Shown: positions 34,600 to 46,716 of the stretch, piece by piece
How positions within the stretch are numbered: the first letter of the stretch is position 1
Layout of the letters: each line of letters begins with the position of its first letter
Assembly: GCF_907164915.1 (NCBI RefSeq)
Contig: NC_061870.1
Location: forward strand, 3,934,273-3,998,272
Direction: 5' to 3'
Source of the DNA: Impatiens glandulifera
Taxonomy: Eukaryota > Streptophyta > Magnoliopsida > Ericales > Balsaminaceae
DNA length: 64,000 nucleotides
Made by a program: the position numbers and the translations under genes
Notes under the pieces: generated by a model
What the model saw: only the letters and a program-made list of their open reading frames with translations
What the model was told of the DNA's origin: nothing
Database searches by the model: none

Positions 34600-34728
34600 A
34601 AGAGTTTGTGAAGATTTGCGAAGAATATAAACATATACTAATCCCTCATAGGATTATTATCGAATCGTTTATCGTAAGTTGTTCACAATAGTCAGACTCA
34701 ATCTCTATTGTCAGCACCGATCCTAACA
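34600..34728 (+). repeat. Copia LTR 3' end fragment
   Basis: Matches the last ~130 bp of the solo LTR (aagagtttg...gaagaata, actaatccctcat, then the end CGATCCTAACA at 34728) with good identity. Its left edge is the break point in the CACTA transposase. Confidence 0.75.
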
Positions 34729-36970
34729 GTTTTATAGGTAAGTTCAAAGTCACGGAATTAGTCATTTGGACCGCCATAACAAGAGTTGTGAGATGAACCA
34801 TGACATATCTAGGATAAAACGAGATAGCATATTCTGATGAAATATTTTATCCATAAAGGTCATGACTGATCACAAGTTATATGTTTCAATAGGGGGACAT
34901 GAAGACGATGACAGTCTCAACAAAAAGACGTTACAAGAGACAAGATAAGCAAAACAAAAAGGTGAATGGCTAAAACACAAGGAAGGAATGAACTCAAAGA
35001 AGACTTGATTTTCCTATCCATTATTCATTTTTTATCCATTGAACGTAAAACATTTCTTATATTTTGCAAAAATATCGTGCACATTTGAAAGGCAAGAACA
35101 AAGAGTGAGAGTTTGTATAAAATCATAAGATTTATGACTAATCCACACATTTGATACTATCATTTTAAATAAATATGATGAGTTGGAAAATGTGCTCCTA
35201 TTACATCTTTTGAACACGTATGTGCATAAATGACGACACGGGTCGCTGTACGATTGATATGACTTCTCTTTTTAACCAATTTTATAAGATTCACAAGTTC
35301 TTCACAACGAAATAAAAATAAGATTCACTAATTGAAAGCATCAAAAAATCCATGTGGATGATTATGATTTATGCACATAGAATTTAAATTGCATGCAGGT
35401 ATTGAATGGTCATCATTCCATAAGATGCGTTCATGACATTTATACATTTCTTTACTTCTAGAAAAGGACGATCATGTCACCTGGATAAAGACAATTCTTG
35501 ATCCATACAACAATCATGAAAAATACAAAGACTATAATGAAAATTTTGTTTATTTAGAGTCCTATACATGTATATGCTCAACATAATGCACGTAAACACA
35601 TTTTAACCTTTTGAAGAATATTTGAATTTATTCTAACAAAATAATTAAGTAGAAAAGCTAACCACGTGGCAATGATCAATGCATTGTGGATACATGAGTA
35701 TGTGAGAAACACTAACTCAATGTAAAAGTTGAGAGTTGATGCACTCCATTGATGGGAGACCTATTAAAGTTTGATTGAGATGTGACATGCTAACATATCA
35801 ATACAAGATGACATCTCAAAACACCTTAAGTATGTAAAGATTTTGAGGATGAATACATGATTTAGGATGATCACACTTATTCATGAACTTTAAATTCATG
35901 AAATTTAGTTAAATCATAACCAACTAACGTCAGATCCTAAGAGTTCTGCTAAAGATCAAATATACGGACAAGAATGAACATCGTTCCTTAATGTTTTATA
36001 CGTTTAGTACGTTCAAAAAACTTGAAGTGGCCTCATTAATCCATTTGAAGAATCTTTGATTTCATTATAATAAAAGGATAGTTAGAACAACCAACCATAT
36101 AAATAGATTAATAAATAACAGATAAGTAAGCATGTGAGAAATGCTAACTTAGTATAAAAGTCGAGAGATGATGCACTCCATCAATGCGAGGCCTATTATG
36201 GCTTTGATCTTTTTATAAAGGACTGGCACACATCATTTTGAATGACTAGAGCATGTGAAGAGGCTGGATAGGGATCTGAAGTCGACAATCCTTATCCTCA
36301 TCCATTGGTCTTCGAATTAAATCATGATTTGTCGATCATAAATGATGACTTGAAGTCCCAAGACCGTGACTAAAGCTCAAACTCTAAAATAATTCTGGTG
36401 GAAGAAGAATTTTAATGTCTACTTGAGTTAGTGATTAAAAAACGTTCAAGTTAAGTCACATAAGACGATGGAGTATCTTATGGAAAACCTAAGTAGAAGA
36501 CATTATCTCTTGATCATAAGCATATGTATCAGATCATGACTAAATCTTTGACTTCAGGACGATTCTTTGAGGAAGAATCTCAATATGTACTCGAGCTAAT
36601 GAGTCACACATCTAAGGTAAATCATGGAAGATCGTGAAGGATATCTTGAAAACCCTTAGCACAAGATTACTTTTTATACATGATTGATGATGCATTTGGA
36701 AATTTGAATGAAGGATTTGGAAATGATTGACCTTTCGTAGGATTGAATTGTCATATGCATATATTAACATCATTTGCATTGCATTAAAAAATGTAAAAAA
36801 AATTAAAATGATGATAAAAACATCAATAAAAATAAAACCCGAATTTTTATGTCAAACTCTACATTTTTCTTCATTGATTCAGACATCCAATCATGAACAG
36901 AAGACTTTCTGGATTCTTTAGAAAATTCGATTAACTAGTTTCTGGACATGATCCATTCTTCGTAGCATCA
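34729..36970. repeat. Unassigned repetitive sequence; ~432-bp direct duplication
   Basis: No coding family is recognised. A segment around 35600-35790 (gtgagaaacactaactcaat, gatgcactccattgatggga) recurs diverged at 36035-36220, offset ~432 bp. Another phrase (gaagaat..caatgt.tactcgag) recurs at 36405 and 36575. The short frames at 35032-35217 and 36727-36921 are unsupported. Confidence 0.45.
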
Positions 36971-37044
36971 TCTGTGTTAGGTGGAACTTGGTTGGAATTA
37001 ACATATTTCTGTTCATTCGGGGGTTTAGAAATTACAACAGATTT

Positions 37045-39084
37045 CTATTTCTCGTTTTTTACTTTCTGTATTATTAAATTTGCATCAGAATTCACTTCTG
37101 TGTCAGGTTCAGACCCATTTTTATCTGCATTAATTTCTTCTACACTTAACCCAATATTTGTTTCTCCATCCTTGGTTTCCCCAGCTTTAGGACTTGAACC
37201 TTTCATCATAACTAGCTCATTATCAGGATCGGTAAAGTTCATAACTGCAGCCTTGTCATCAGCCTTAACAACTAGGCTTTGATTAGCTTCAGTACTTGGA
37301 TCAACAATTCTAGCTTTGGACCCTGATATTTCAGCAGAATGTGAACTTGATGATTTTTTGAAACAGAATCCAATTTCTAGTTCCTTAGCATCATCCGCAA
37401 TGCTCAATGTAACTTCAGTTATTTGATCATTCATCTTTGAATTGAACCCTGATTTCATAGCAATCTTAGGACCCCGAATGATCTTCTATATAGCATCCAT
37501 TAGACTAGATGACCGAGGGACCATCTGAAACGCAACTATTTATTAATTTTCCACCAATTTCAAAAGCAGTTGATTCTTTCACGGCTGAAACCAACATTGC
37601 TTGAATTCCTAATATTTCAGCCTCATTAAGACTTAGAGAATCATGTGAACAGCACCTCAATGACTGTTGGACCAATAGACTATTAGGATTTAGCATGCCA
37701 TCGATTTTAGCAAAAGGACCAGTGCTTTCTAGCTTCTCCTTTCCATTCAATTGACGCATTTTAGTTTCAGTTCTTTGTTCATTCTTTCTAGATCCAGAAA
37801 CTTACTTCACATACCTAGACCCTGATTCTTTAGAAACTTTGAAACCCGATATTTCATTGGAACATCACCCGATATATACCAGCTTCTCCACTTCACCCGA
37901 ATTATCTAAATTATCATCAGATCTCAGCACGTTTATTCCAGACCCAGACCCTAACTTCACAACAGCATTGTCACCTAACTTTTCATCATATTTACACTCA
38001 TTAACCTGTAGGACCGATGGAACAATAGGACTGCATCTACCCATCAGATTCTCATCAGATTCAACATCAACAGACCCTGTTTTCTCAAACCCATACCCTA
38101 TTTCCTTAGCACCCGATAGTTCACCCGAATTAACTAAATTAACATCAGATTTCAGCACTATCAACCCAGACCCTAATCCTATATTCAAATCTATATTATG
38201 ACTCGATTGTTCATCAAACTTGCACCCGATTGACTGAAGGACCAAGGTACCAATAGAATTGCATCTACCCAACATATTTTCATCAGTTTCAGCAGCATCA
38301 GACCCTATTTCAAATTTACCCACTCCATATGACTGAGCATTAGCTCCCATGCCATCCATTCTTAAATTCAACTTGGGACAGATAGAATTAGGACCTGAAA
38401 GACACGAACCTACACCAGCTCTCAGATTATTTACCTCTACCCTGAGCTCCCTACATCAATTAAATTTGATAAAGCCTGAAGATCAAAGGAACTACATCTG
38501 ATAGACCTGGGACTGATGGAAGTGCACCCGATAGATTGATGAACTGCTTCTTTTATGTTTTGGACCCGATTAACCTTAGATTCGATGGGTTTCGATTTCA
38601 AGACCGATTTTATCACAGATATATCATTTTGGTTCAGGATACCAACCTTAGACCCAAATAAAACATCATGTACAGTTGATCTCAAGACATTTTTACTAAT
38701 TGTATGAATTTAAATTCTAGTTGACTTAGTTCTAGTTTTATCATTCCTAGCCAAGATAATCCGATCTTTTTTAATATGATCATCCTCGAAAATGATGGAT
38801 ACATCCCTGATGCAACTATTCTCATAAAAATCTACATAAAGTGGGTTAGAATTCATACCCGAAAGAGGATTTATCTTAAAAACAATAGAGCTATTATCTT
38901 CCATAGGCAAGACTCCATCCTGGATAACATGGATCAGTTTCCCATGATTGTTACTTGACCTGAGTGCTCTCCTGTCTCTCCCGGTCTTGCTGTAGGCCGC
39001 TGGTTCTTTTGACATCTTCTCTAGAACAACAGACCGAGCCAGTAGGTCTCCCTTTGCCCGTGTTACAATGCTAGAAGGGCTCAT
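37045..39084 (-). pseudogene. Degenerate repetitive protein, minus strand, unknown family
   Basis: Five adjacent minus-strand frames (39084-38710, 38685-38437, 38371-37865, 37759-37505, 37458-37045) use only two of the three phases and look like one ~2-kb frame broken by two in-frame stops and two frameshifts. The first piece starts MSPSSIVTRAKGDLLARSVV and is Arg/Ser-rich. Later pieces contain a diverged ~70-residue repeat: GRCNSIGTLVLQSIGCKFDE against GRCSPIVPSVLQVNECKYDE, each followed by a LGSGSG...LKSDVNL-like stretch. The composition (Ser, Asp, Lys, Gly) is far from the AT-driven noise nearby, so it was probably coding. It could be the low-complexity part of a LINE ORF1 or of another element protein. 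Confidence 0.45.
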
Positions 39085-39557
39085 TACTAGCCAAAGAATA
39101 AATCAACCTATAAAGAGGATTGATATACAAAGCAACCATAGAGTGGTGAGCTCTACAGCAAAGGGTTGGCTCAATAGACACAATTGGAATTCCAACTTCA
39201 CCTTAAAAAGGGTTTGAAGTTAGAAATTCATTCAAGAACTGTACTAAATTCCTTTGAATCAGTCCGTAGCTAGTACAGCTTCCACCGGACTGATTGATGA
39301 TTCCTCATAGTTTGGCTTAAAGCCCAGACCGAAGGCTTAGACCATACCTGTAAGTGATTAATGAACAGGGGAGTGCAACCGGTGGTAGGAATGCAACCGG
39401 TCTCGACAAAAAGAAGATTCGACGATTCTCTTAGGTCCTACGGCAAAGTGACAACCACGTCCGTTTCATGCTGCATCTGTGATCCAATAGAGCGCACAGT
39501 AATCATTATGAAGTCGTTGAAGGATAGAAGACCGTTAAAAATGGATTGTTTGTATTA
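39085..39557. other. Region upstream of the degenerate minus-strand frame
   Basis: Contains a possible minus-strand acceptor (TCACTTACAG before GTATGG, ~39348) and a 65-codon plus-strand frame (39361-39558) with no recognisable domain. Might hold an untranslated leader. No firm gene. Confidence 0.3.
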
Positions 39558-39760
39558 AAACCCTAGACGATTCTTCCTTGATGTTTCGAACGTGCTAGAG
39601 GTACTTGTCGTGTCGATCGGGCCAAACGTGCCGAAGATCTTTACTCCGATCACGTTTCCCGTAATTGACTACCAAATTAACTGAATCGCGTGACCGAGCA
39701 ACTGTGTTGAACATGTTAATCGTGCTGATTGTGACGAAAGTGTCGAGGATCTAGATTTTA
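39558..39760 (+). repeat. Left arm of a diverged inverted repeat
   Basis: CCCTAGACGATTCTTCC, GGCCAAACGTGCCG, GATCTTTACTCCGATCACG and CTGAATCGCGTGACCG match, in reverse complement and in the same order, sequences at 40697-40480 (CCTTAGACAATTTCC, CAATCTTTACTCCGACCGC, CCGAATCGCGCGACTG). Either a fold-back/MULE-like element of ~1.1 kb or two head-to-head copies of one leader. Confidence 0.55.
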
Positions 39761-40479
39761 ACTTACAATTTTCTGATGACTCTGTTGGGGATGTTTGATG
39801 CTTAACTTGAAAATAATATTTTGGCATGTATTTATAGAAAATTATATTTTAGACTTACATGGGTATTAAAGACCTATATTTTATATTTTCTGATGACTCT
39901 GTCAAGGATCTTCTTCGACGTGCATGAGCTTTAAGAGCTTATTTATGTTGAGTTGTGCATTATGTGACACCACCTATATACCTATATATTTACGTGCTAA
40001 GTTTTGTCAATGAGAAATATAATTTATACCCTTCTTTTAGGTTTTCTAAGAGTTTTCTCGAAGAGTATGAACGTAGGAAAAAACCCGGGTTAACTCTTCA
40101 TTCCATTCATGGATCCCCTACTACTGAAAATAAGGGATCTATTATTGGTGTTAAGAGGTACGCCTAAATCAGAGCACTCCTTACATCGACGATTTTTGAA
40201 CTAACCTTGTCATTAGCACCCCTGTTTCTTAAAGTCATGGAAAACCATAGAACAATAATCATTTCTTATTTCTTCCAGAAGTTGACTCGTCGTGCCCGAG
40301 CAACACAACCACATCGAAGAGACAATTATATGTTCATTATATATAATGAATACATGTATTCAAAAGTACATTCGTTTGAAAATTAACCCTAGAGAGAAAA
40401 AATCTAGAGATTTTCGACGAAAATTTTCTAGCAACGGAATCTTTAATTTCTTCCTCGAGAACGTGCACATTCCCATATT
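39761..40479. other. Segment between the inverted arms
   Basis: AT-rich with a repeated phrase (TTTTCTGATGACTCTGT at 39770 and 39887). The 70- and 101-codon plus frames here show no family features. Confidence 0.3.
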
Positions 40480-40697
40480 CAACAAAAATCACATCATTAT
40501 CAAGATCATCAGCACGTCTGGCACGTTTGGAACAATCGGCACTATCGAAACGGTCAGCACGTTTGGCATAGTTTTCACAGTCGCGCGATTCGGTTGATTT
40601 GTTAATCGGTTACGAAAATTGCGGTCGGAGTAAAGATTGTCGGCACGTCTGACATGTTAGGCACGAATGACACATCGGGGGGAAATTGTCTAAGGTT
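40480..40697 (-). repeat. Right arm of the diverged inverted repeat
   Basis: Reverse-complement partner of 39558-39760. It contains several CGGCAC / CAGCACGT motifs, and the plus-strand LINE ORF1 starts about 100 bp downstream. Confidence 0.55.
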
Positions 40698-40799
40698 ATA
40701 AGATGTGAAATCAAGAAATATCAGCTACGGTTTGAACAAGGTCGCCGTTCAAGATTGTTGCTCTGACTTTAATCTCCTATTCTGAAGTCTTTTTGGAAT

Positions 40800-42478
40800 A
40801 TGGGTAAAAAGAAAAAACAACAAGATGAAAAAAGTACAAAAATTTGTTTATAAAGAATCAAAAAAATTACAGAGAATGAAATTAATAGAATAGTTGAAGA
40901 AGATATTAATGAAAAAGTGTAGAAAATCAGCAAAGACCCAATTGTTGCTCAAAAGCCTTTGGAAAAAATGCAGGGATCAAGGAGAAGAAAGAAGAAGTTT
41001 GGATGATAGGATATAATGTAAGGGTCAATTATTTGGACTAAAAAATCATATCACTAAACTCTTAATGCATGCTAAGAAATGAGATATTGTACTTAGCAAT
41101 GAGAAAATGCAAAATACAATAGTCTAGCTTAACATTCACTATCTTCAGGACTAGAATTTATTCAAAAAAGATGAATAATGAAGTTATAATAAAATGTTCG
41201 GTTTCAACAATGAGGTAATGAAGGCTCCTAAATCAAAGACTTATATTATAAAAAAGTTATTCTACATGGAAAATCAATGAAATCTGAAAGAACAATATTG
41301 GGGAAAAGGCTAAAGATCATGCATATAAATGAAAAATATATTTGGGCAATGTATAGATAAAAGTGGAGGTACTACATTCTCCTTATGAATTTAAGCCTAC
41401 TATAGTAGATGAAAATTTTGTTATGAAATGGGAAAATGTAGTGGTGGGAAACTACATAAGAAAGAATAGAGTTTCTTTCATAGTCACCAAAGAGGCACTT
41501 ATGAAATAATGAGAGGAAAAGAGACCAGAAAAAATTTCAGTAAATGTACATGATCTCTACTTTCTGAAATTAAAAAAGGATCAAATATGGAAGAAATTTT
41601 GAAAAATGGGCATACATATATTTGGATCCAACTGCATGAAGTTGGAAAGATTGTCTGAAGATTTGAACCTATTAAGTAATCCTAAGGAAATAATTTATGT
41701 ATGGTTCAAACTTTGGAATATCCCAGCACACATGTATAATGTAGAAGCTTTGAGTCATTTTGTAGGTTTATTGGGTAAACTATTATATATTGACTCAACT
41801 ACTGAACGGGAAGAGCATCTTTCCTTTTCTAGAATTAGTATTGAAGTGCATCCTTAAAGTAAATTACTAGATAAAATGATAGTGATTGATGAAAAAAGAA
41901 AAATTTACTGTCATGAGAATCACTTATGAGTGGAGGTCACATAAATGTTCATTCTACAATACTTTCCAACATGTCAGCACGAAATATGCTCAAGCTAAGG
42001 AAGATGACTAAAGAATACTAAAAGGCCAAGAAGAGAAAAATAGGAAAATAAAATAGAGAAGTCTAACATCAAAGAGCAAAATGTGGAGAAATAGCAGGAA
42101 GTTGAAGCCAATGAGGACTCTAAAAAGGAATAAAACAATGTGATTGAAGGAAATGAAGTAAACGAGACTTTGGTTAAGAAGAGAATACAAGTTGTAATGA
42201 AACAGAGGTTGAGGAAGAAGAATGAAATTTATTCCCAAACAAGTCAAGCAGTAGTAGATGAAACTGAAGAGGAAGATACTCAAACTAATAAAGCTGAAGC
42301 GAAAGATATCAAGGCTGATGCAGAGGATACCAAAGCTGATGTTGATGGAAATAAAAGTAAGAATCCTAAAATTCAAGTAGAGGACAATAAAGATAAGAAC
42401 CTTGAAATCCTGAAAAATAACTCTTTCTCTCAAATTAACACGGGTTCGTACAAAGAAATATTACACAATAGGAATTAG
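40800..42478 (+). pseudogene. LINE ORF1 (DUF4283-type nucleic-acid-binding protein), broken
   Basis: Starts at ATGGGTAAAAAGAAAAAACA, a Lys-rich N-terminus. After frameshifts the DUF4283 region appears at about 41400-41855: KLERLSEDLNLLSNPKEIIY, VWFKLWNIPAHMYNVEALSH and a LGKLLYIDSTT block, as in plant L1 ORF1 (P-V-W-V-x-L-x-x-I-P-x-x-x-x-x-x-x-L-S-x-x-A-x-x-x-G-K-P-L). A degenerate zinc-knuckle region follows at ~41915-41990 (YEWRSHKCSF), and then a Glu/Lys-rich tail (42140-42478) with KAEAKDIKADAEDTKADVDG repeats. ORF1 proteins coat LINE RNA. No endonuclease/RT ORF2 follows. Confidence 0.7.
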
Positions 42479-42796
42479 CAATCTTCATCATCTTCTTCAA
42501 TTCAATATTCTTACATCGCAAGAGAAGGGGAAAGGGAAGGGGAGAGGGCCTTATGACCCAACAGGTCTATGTGGAAATAAACACCCTAGTTGGGGTAGTT
42601 AGGATATGTTTGTGATTACATTCTTTTTATTTGTAATCTTTGTTGTTTATTTTTGCAAATGATACTAATCAGTTTCTTTAGGGTCTTTTAATTATTATCA
42701 TTTAATTATAGCTAGAATTTGTTTAGCTATAATTCTTGTCCCTCCCACTTTTGAACTTTTGTAATGAAATTGTTTTAACCATTTTCCTAAAAAAAT
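42479..42796 (+). other. LINE 3' untranslated region and short A tail
   Basis: The sequence ends ttgtaatgaaattgttttaa...cctaaaaaaa, a form common at plant LINE 3' ends. ORF2 is absent between ORF1 and this tail. Confidence 0.5.
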
Positions 42797-43199
42797 CGTT
42801 TTCAAATTAAATAGAAAATTAAAATACCTAACATAAGAAAATTGTTGTATTAGAGTCTGAGTTATAAATATTTAAGATCATTAACCACATAGACTATAAT
42901 ATTCAAGTTTTATCTAGAAGGTAATAAGGCTTACTCAAGAAGGTCAATGATCTGATAAACATTACCAAGAAAACAACACATAAGCAAACTAGATCGTGGT
43001 ACGCCTCAAATGATGAGGCAGCTCGAGATTTTTCTATTGAGATAATGATACTACAATAGATTCAAGAGGGAAGAAAGCGGTTTAATAACTAAAAAAGAAA
43101 GAACCGATAATACAAGACATGCCTTAAGGATGGAATACGGGTACAATAACTTAATGAGCTCTGAAGACAGAAATATTTTCACCTATTGGAACACAAGCT

Positions 43200-44450
43200 G
43201 TATTGCCACTACTCAACCCAACGTCATCGGTACAGCCAACTAGTTAGAGAGATGAACTCGCACAATTTAGGGATTTTCATATTGAAATGAAAGAATACAT
43301 TAATGACCTAACTAAAAAGAAGTCAACACACAGAGCTGAGAGTTGTAATTTGGGTTAGAGGCATCTAAGAGAGCTTTATTTCTTATGGACTGATATTACC
43401 ACATCTAACCAAGTATGTTAGGAATAAAGATCCAATAACCTATATAAACATGTACTTGACAAACATCATGTCATTGTAGCTTGGGGAGCCCATGGTATTG
43501 TAGTTATTCCCTTGGTATCTTAAAGAAGTGGCACTTGTGTGGTATCTGCACCAAAACATAGCTTAAAACGAGATTATTGAAGAACTAGCCAAGGTATTCA
43601 TAAGTCGGTCTGGTATGTTCTTGTAGGTGGACAAGCCTAAGAGAATATTCATGAGTATTAAGTAGGGTCCGGGTGAAACCTTTGAATCATACATTGATAG
43701 GTGGAAATTCATGGCTTCTTTAATCGATGGACTGTCAAATGAACAAATTCAAGTGGATATGATCTATGCTAACGTAAATGCAGCCTACACCAAAGTCATG
43801 TTGGTCAACAAGTACACTTTCATGGTCAACAAGTACACTTTCTAGAATGGAATATGATAGATATCACAATAAAGATCTTTTATTGAGGGCAAGTCGGCAT
43901 ACCAAGGCAATCCTCATTTTAATCAGAACAAGGCTAAAGTAAAAGTAAACTACATTGTTATTGCATGGGATGTGAAAACATTAGATATCATGAATATTGA
44001 GAAACGGGGGCCTTAGGAATCATTTGTTAGTCATCAACCAACCTATCGCACATTGTCTAAAGGAGTTATTCGTTTACAACTAAGCCACCTTAGAAGTTCA
44101 ATGATCTGGGAATGACACTATCTGAAACTATCGAAGTTTTAAAATTAGAAGAACTTAATCTAGGTCCTAACCCCTAATCTCGATAAGCATATATTATGGA
44201 GTTTTCTAAATGAGTGGTGTCAATACCACCAAACTAAAGCGCATGACACTAATTATTGTCTTTCACTAAGAGACTTGATTTAAAAACTCATCGTCGACAT
44301 GATCATCCCCGCCCTAAAATGCAAAACGAATCCCCTACCAACTCATACAATGAATCTAATTGAGGTGCATGAAAATCTGATAGACGGGAGTGATCCATCG
44401 GGTTAGATTATTGAATAGGAAAATATGATATTCGTTATCGATGTCTATGG
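43200..44450 (+). pseudogene. gag: Tat/Ogre-like Ty3/gypsy gag remnant
   Basis: Shifting plus-strand frames give EVALVWYLHQNIA-like and EELAKVFISRSGMF sequences, then GPGETFESYIDRWKFMASLI (about 43660-43725). This matches gypsy gag (the W-Y, F-x-x-Q/R and K-P-x-E-S-x-x-x-F-x-x-R-W blocks). A later piece at ~44213-44285 reads WCQYHQTKAHDTNYCLSL, the C-x-x-H...H-x-T-x-x-C zinc-binding-like motif found before protease in this lineage, then NPLPTHTMNLIE. Many stops interrupt it. No protease, RT or integrase is found downstream. Confidence 0.7.
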
Positions 44451-44950
44451 TGACGATGTTGAATATCCAAGTCGAGTGCATACAAAATACAATCATGGTT
44501 TGGGTTACACGTCAACGACATCGAAAGCAAGAAATAGAAGGCCAAAGAGAAAGACATTTCACGACAAGGTGAATTTGACTTCATTTTGTTTAATGAACTA
44601 CATTAGATCTGATTTTCTCTTACTAAGAGAGTATGTAGGCAGCCTCTCTTAAGTTTCGATCCCTAATAAAACCAAAAACAAATCATTTCTTTTATAAGAC
44701 GAAATACTTTGGATCTAATTTCTTATTTTATGAGAATATGTAGGCAGTATGTCATTGGTTCGGTCACAATAATGTCCAAAAATAAAAATTATATGCAACC
44801 ACTAGGGGCACCATAACAAGGACAATTTCAATTTTAACTCTTTTGTAACTAGAACTATACTGGACCTGATTTCTCCTTTTAAGATAATATATAGGTAGCC
44901 TGTCATGGATTCAGTTCAAATCATAATAAAATAAAAATAAATAAAAAAAC
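44451..44950 (+). repeat. Gypsy 3' untranslated repeats with ATGTAGGCAGCCT motif
   Basis: Three imperfect ~100-130-bp copies of a unit reading ctgatttctctt...gagaatatgtaggcagcct...ggttcggtc occur at ~44600, ~44710 and ~44865. This GTAGGCAG phrase recurs in 3' regions of Tat/Ogre-type elements. The 75-codon frame 44425-44652 covers the end of the gag remnant and the first repeat. Confidence 0.6.
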
Positions 44951-45029
44951 ATAAAACCTTTATTTAAACACTAGGAGCATTTTTTATTAAAATAAAAATG
45001 ATGGTTAAGATGATAAACTTTTAGCTCAG

Positions 45030-45645
45030 GTAAAAAGCTAACAGTAGTTAGGTCACGATAGTTCATTCAAGAATTTTAGCTTAGGTAGAAAATTAAACAG
45101 TCGGCTCAATGACATTCATCTATAATTTTAGTTTAGGTAGAAAATTAAACAGTCGGCTCAATGACATTCATCTATAATTTTAGCTTAGGTAAAAAAATCC
45201 ACTATAATAGGTATTTAGTTACAAAGCTTAAGAAGACAAACTAAACCATGGCTTAAGTGAAAAACTATGTTGAATGACAAAGAGTGCCAAATGTTTTAGC
45301 CTAGGTTGAGAAGCTAAGTCATACATAGAGTATTATAGCTTAAGTGGATAAGCTTAACAAAGAAGATGGTTAGTTTATGTGGACAATCTAAGTCAACCAC
45401 ATGATACTTAGGTTAAGTGGACAAACTAATTATTTTAAAGTTTCTTAGCTTTAGTGGACAAGTTAAACATAGAATAACTTAGTTTAAGTGGACAAATTAA
45501 AAGAGCTTTCTTAGTTAGTGGACAAAATAAGTGAAATCTAAGGTTTTAATTTCTTAGCTAAAGTGAACAAATTAATTCAAACACCATAAAAGTTTTAGTT
45601 CTTAGTTTAAGTGGACAAATTAACCTCTAGTCGGGTAAAAAAACG
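45030..45645 (+). repeat. Degenerate tandem repeats around TTAGTTTAAGTGGACAA
   Basis: A nearly exact 56-bp direct repeat (gaaaattaaacagtcggctc...) lies at 45086 and 45142. It is followed by at least eight diverged copies of TTTAGCTTAAGTGGACAAATTAA up to 45625. Tandem arrays before the 3' LTR are common in Tat-lineage elements. Confidence 0.75.
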
Positions 45646-45900
45646 AAAGTTGTTAAAATTCTAGATGAACCAAATGGATATCAATTGTATTTCGAATTCT
45701 CCAACAAATGTTATTCGAGCATTATGTTGGAAATATCGTGAACATAGGAGCCAACAGGTTTTATCTCTTTATCTTTAAATTTTTTTCAGGTATAAAACAT
45801 GTCCGAGAAAAATAATAAATTTCGAGATTAAAAATTAAGTTCCTATTAGTTATTGTTGGACATGTGTTTTATTAAAATTGAAATTTTCTCTACACTTTGT

Positions 45901-45915
45901 CTTAGAGGGGCATTC
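45901..45915 (+). other. Polypurine tract of the gypsy element
   Basis: CTTAGAGGGGCATTC directly before TGTAGACACTC, a PPT/LTR junction matching the one at 3671-3686. Confidence 0.6.
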
Positions 45916-46031
45916 TGTAGACACTCATTTTCGATCTTGAATTTATATTTTTTACATAAATCTCGAGCCTACAAAAAAATATTTTAAAATCATTGCACGG
46001 AAATTGAAATAAAATTATTTTGAAGAATAAT
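45916..46031 (+). repeat. Gypsy LTR, first part (interrupted by the copia element)
   Basis: Starts TGTAGACACTCATTTTCG. The copia insertion occurs after ATAAT at 46031, and the LTR presumably resumes at 59996. Confidence 0.6.
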
Positions 46032-46708
46032 TGTTAGATAAATTCATACCGGTTCAAATAAACCTAACTTAAACAAACTTCCTATGCAGGAACAAGGAAC
46101 CGGACCGGATGAATAAGAAAACCAAGTGAAGTAACCGAACCGGTCAAGCTATCAAACCGATCAAGCACACTTGGAACGTGACTGAACAAAGGAAGGATCG
46201 GCCAAAGCCTAAAAGCCAAAGCTCAAAAAGCCGATCAATCCACAAGACCGGAAGAAATCCGGTCACTTCACTATCAAAAGATATTCGGCCAAGTCAAGTG
46301 GCCAACCTAGGCCAAGTAAAGAGGCCGACCTGCACAAGAAGACACTTTGGGTATCTGTTGAGAATGATACCAAAGGAACAGACTGAATACTTCCATATCC
46401 ATGCAAGTCTGAGGAAAGCCTGTAGGCTGCAGAAAACAGTACTACCGGATCCTTCTACTTCGGGATAAGCCAGAAAGGAAATCTTCAAAGTACAGACAAC
46501 TGTCCAAGCAGACAGTGCCTACATTGAGTAAAAGACAAACCCAGCAGGTTTGCCGTACAGACCGGCAGGTCTGAAATAGGATGCCAGGTCTGAGATTGAC
46601 TGTCAGGTCTGAGGAGAAGACCGGCAGGTCTGAGACACTGAATCACTGCACCGCTGACCAGCCAATCAGATTCAAGGAAGTGAAATATGACCGTTGGCAT
46701 ATTTCACC

Positions 46709-46716
46709 TATAAAAG
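46709..46716 (+). promoter_or_regulatory. TATA box of the 5' LTR
   Basis: TATAAAAG, preceded by GACCGTTGGCATATTTCACC. Transcription should start ~30 bp downstream and cover R/U5, gag and pol. Confidence 0.75.

Noticed and set aside
42008..42433. 141-codon antisense frame over the LINE ORF1 tail
   Set aside because: Complement of a Lys/Glu-rich repeat, giving a Phe/Leu/Ile-rich peptide that only imitates membrane helices.
46178..46468. 96-codon frame in the 5' LTR, repeated at 58808-59098
   Set aside because: Identical because the LTRs are identical; it lies in U3 with no domain.
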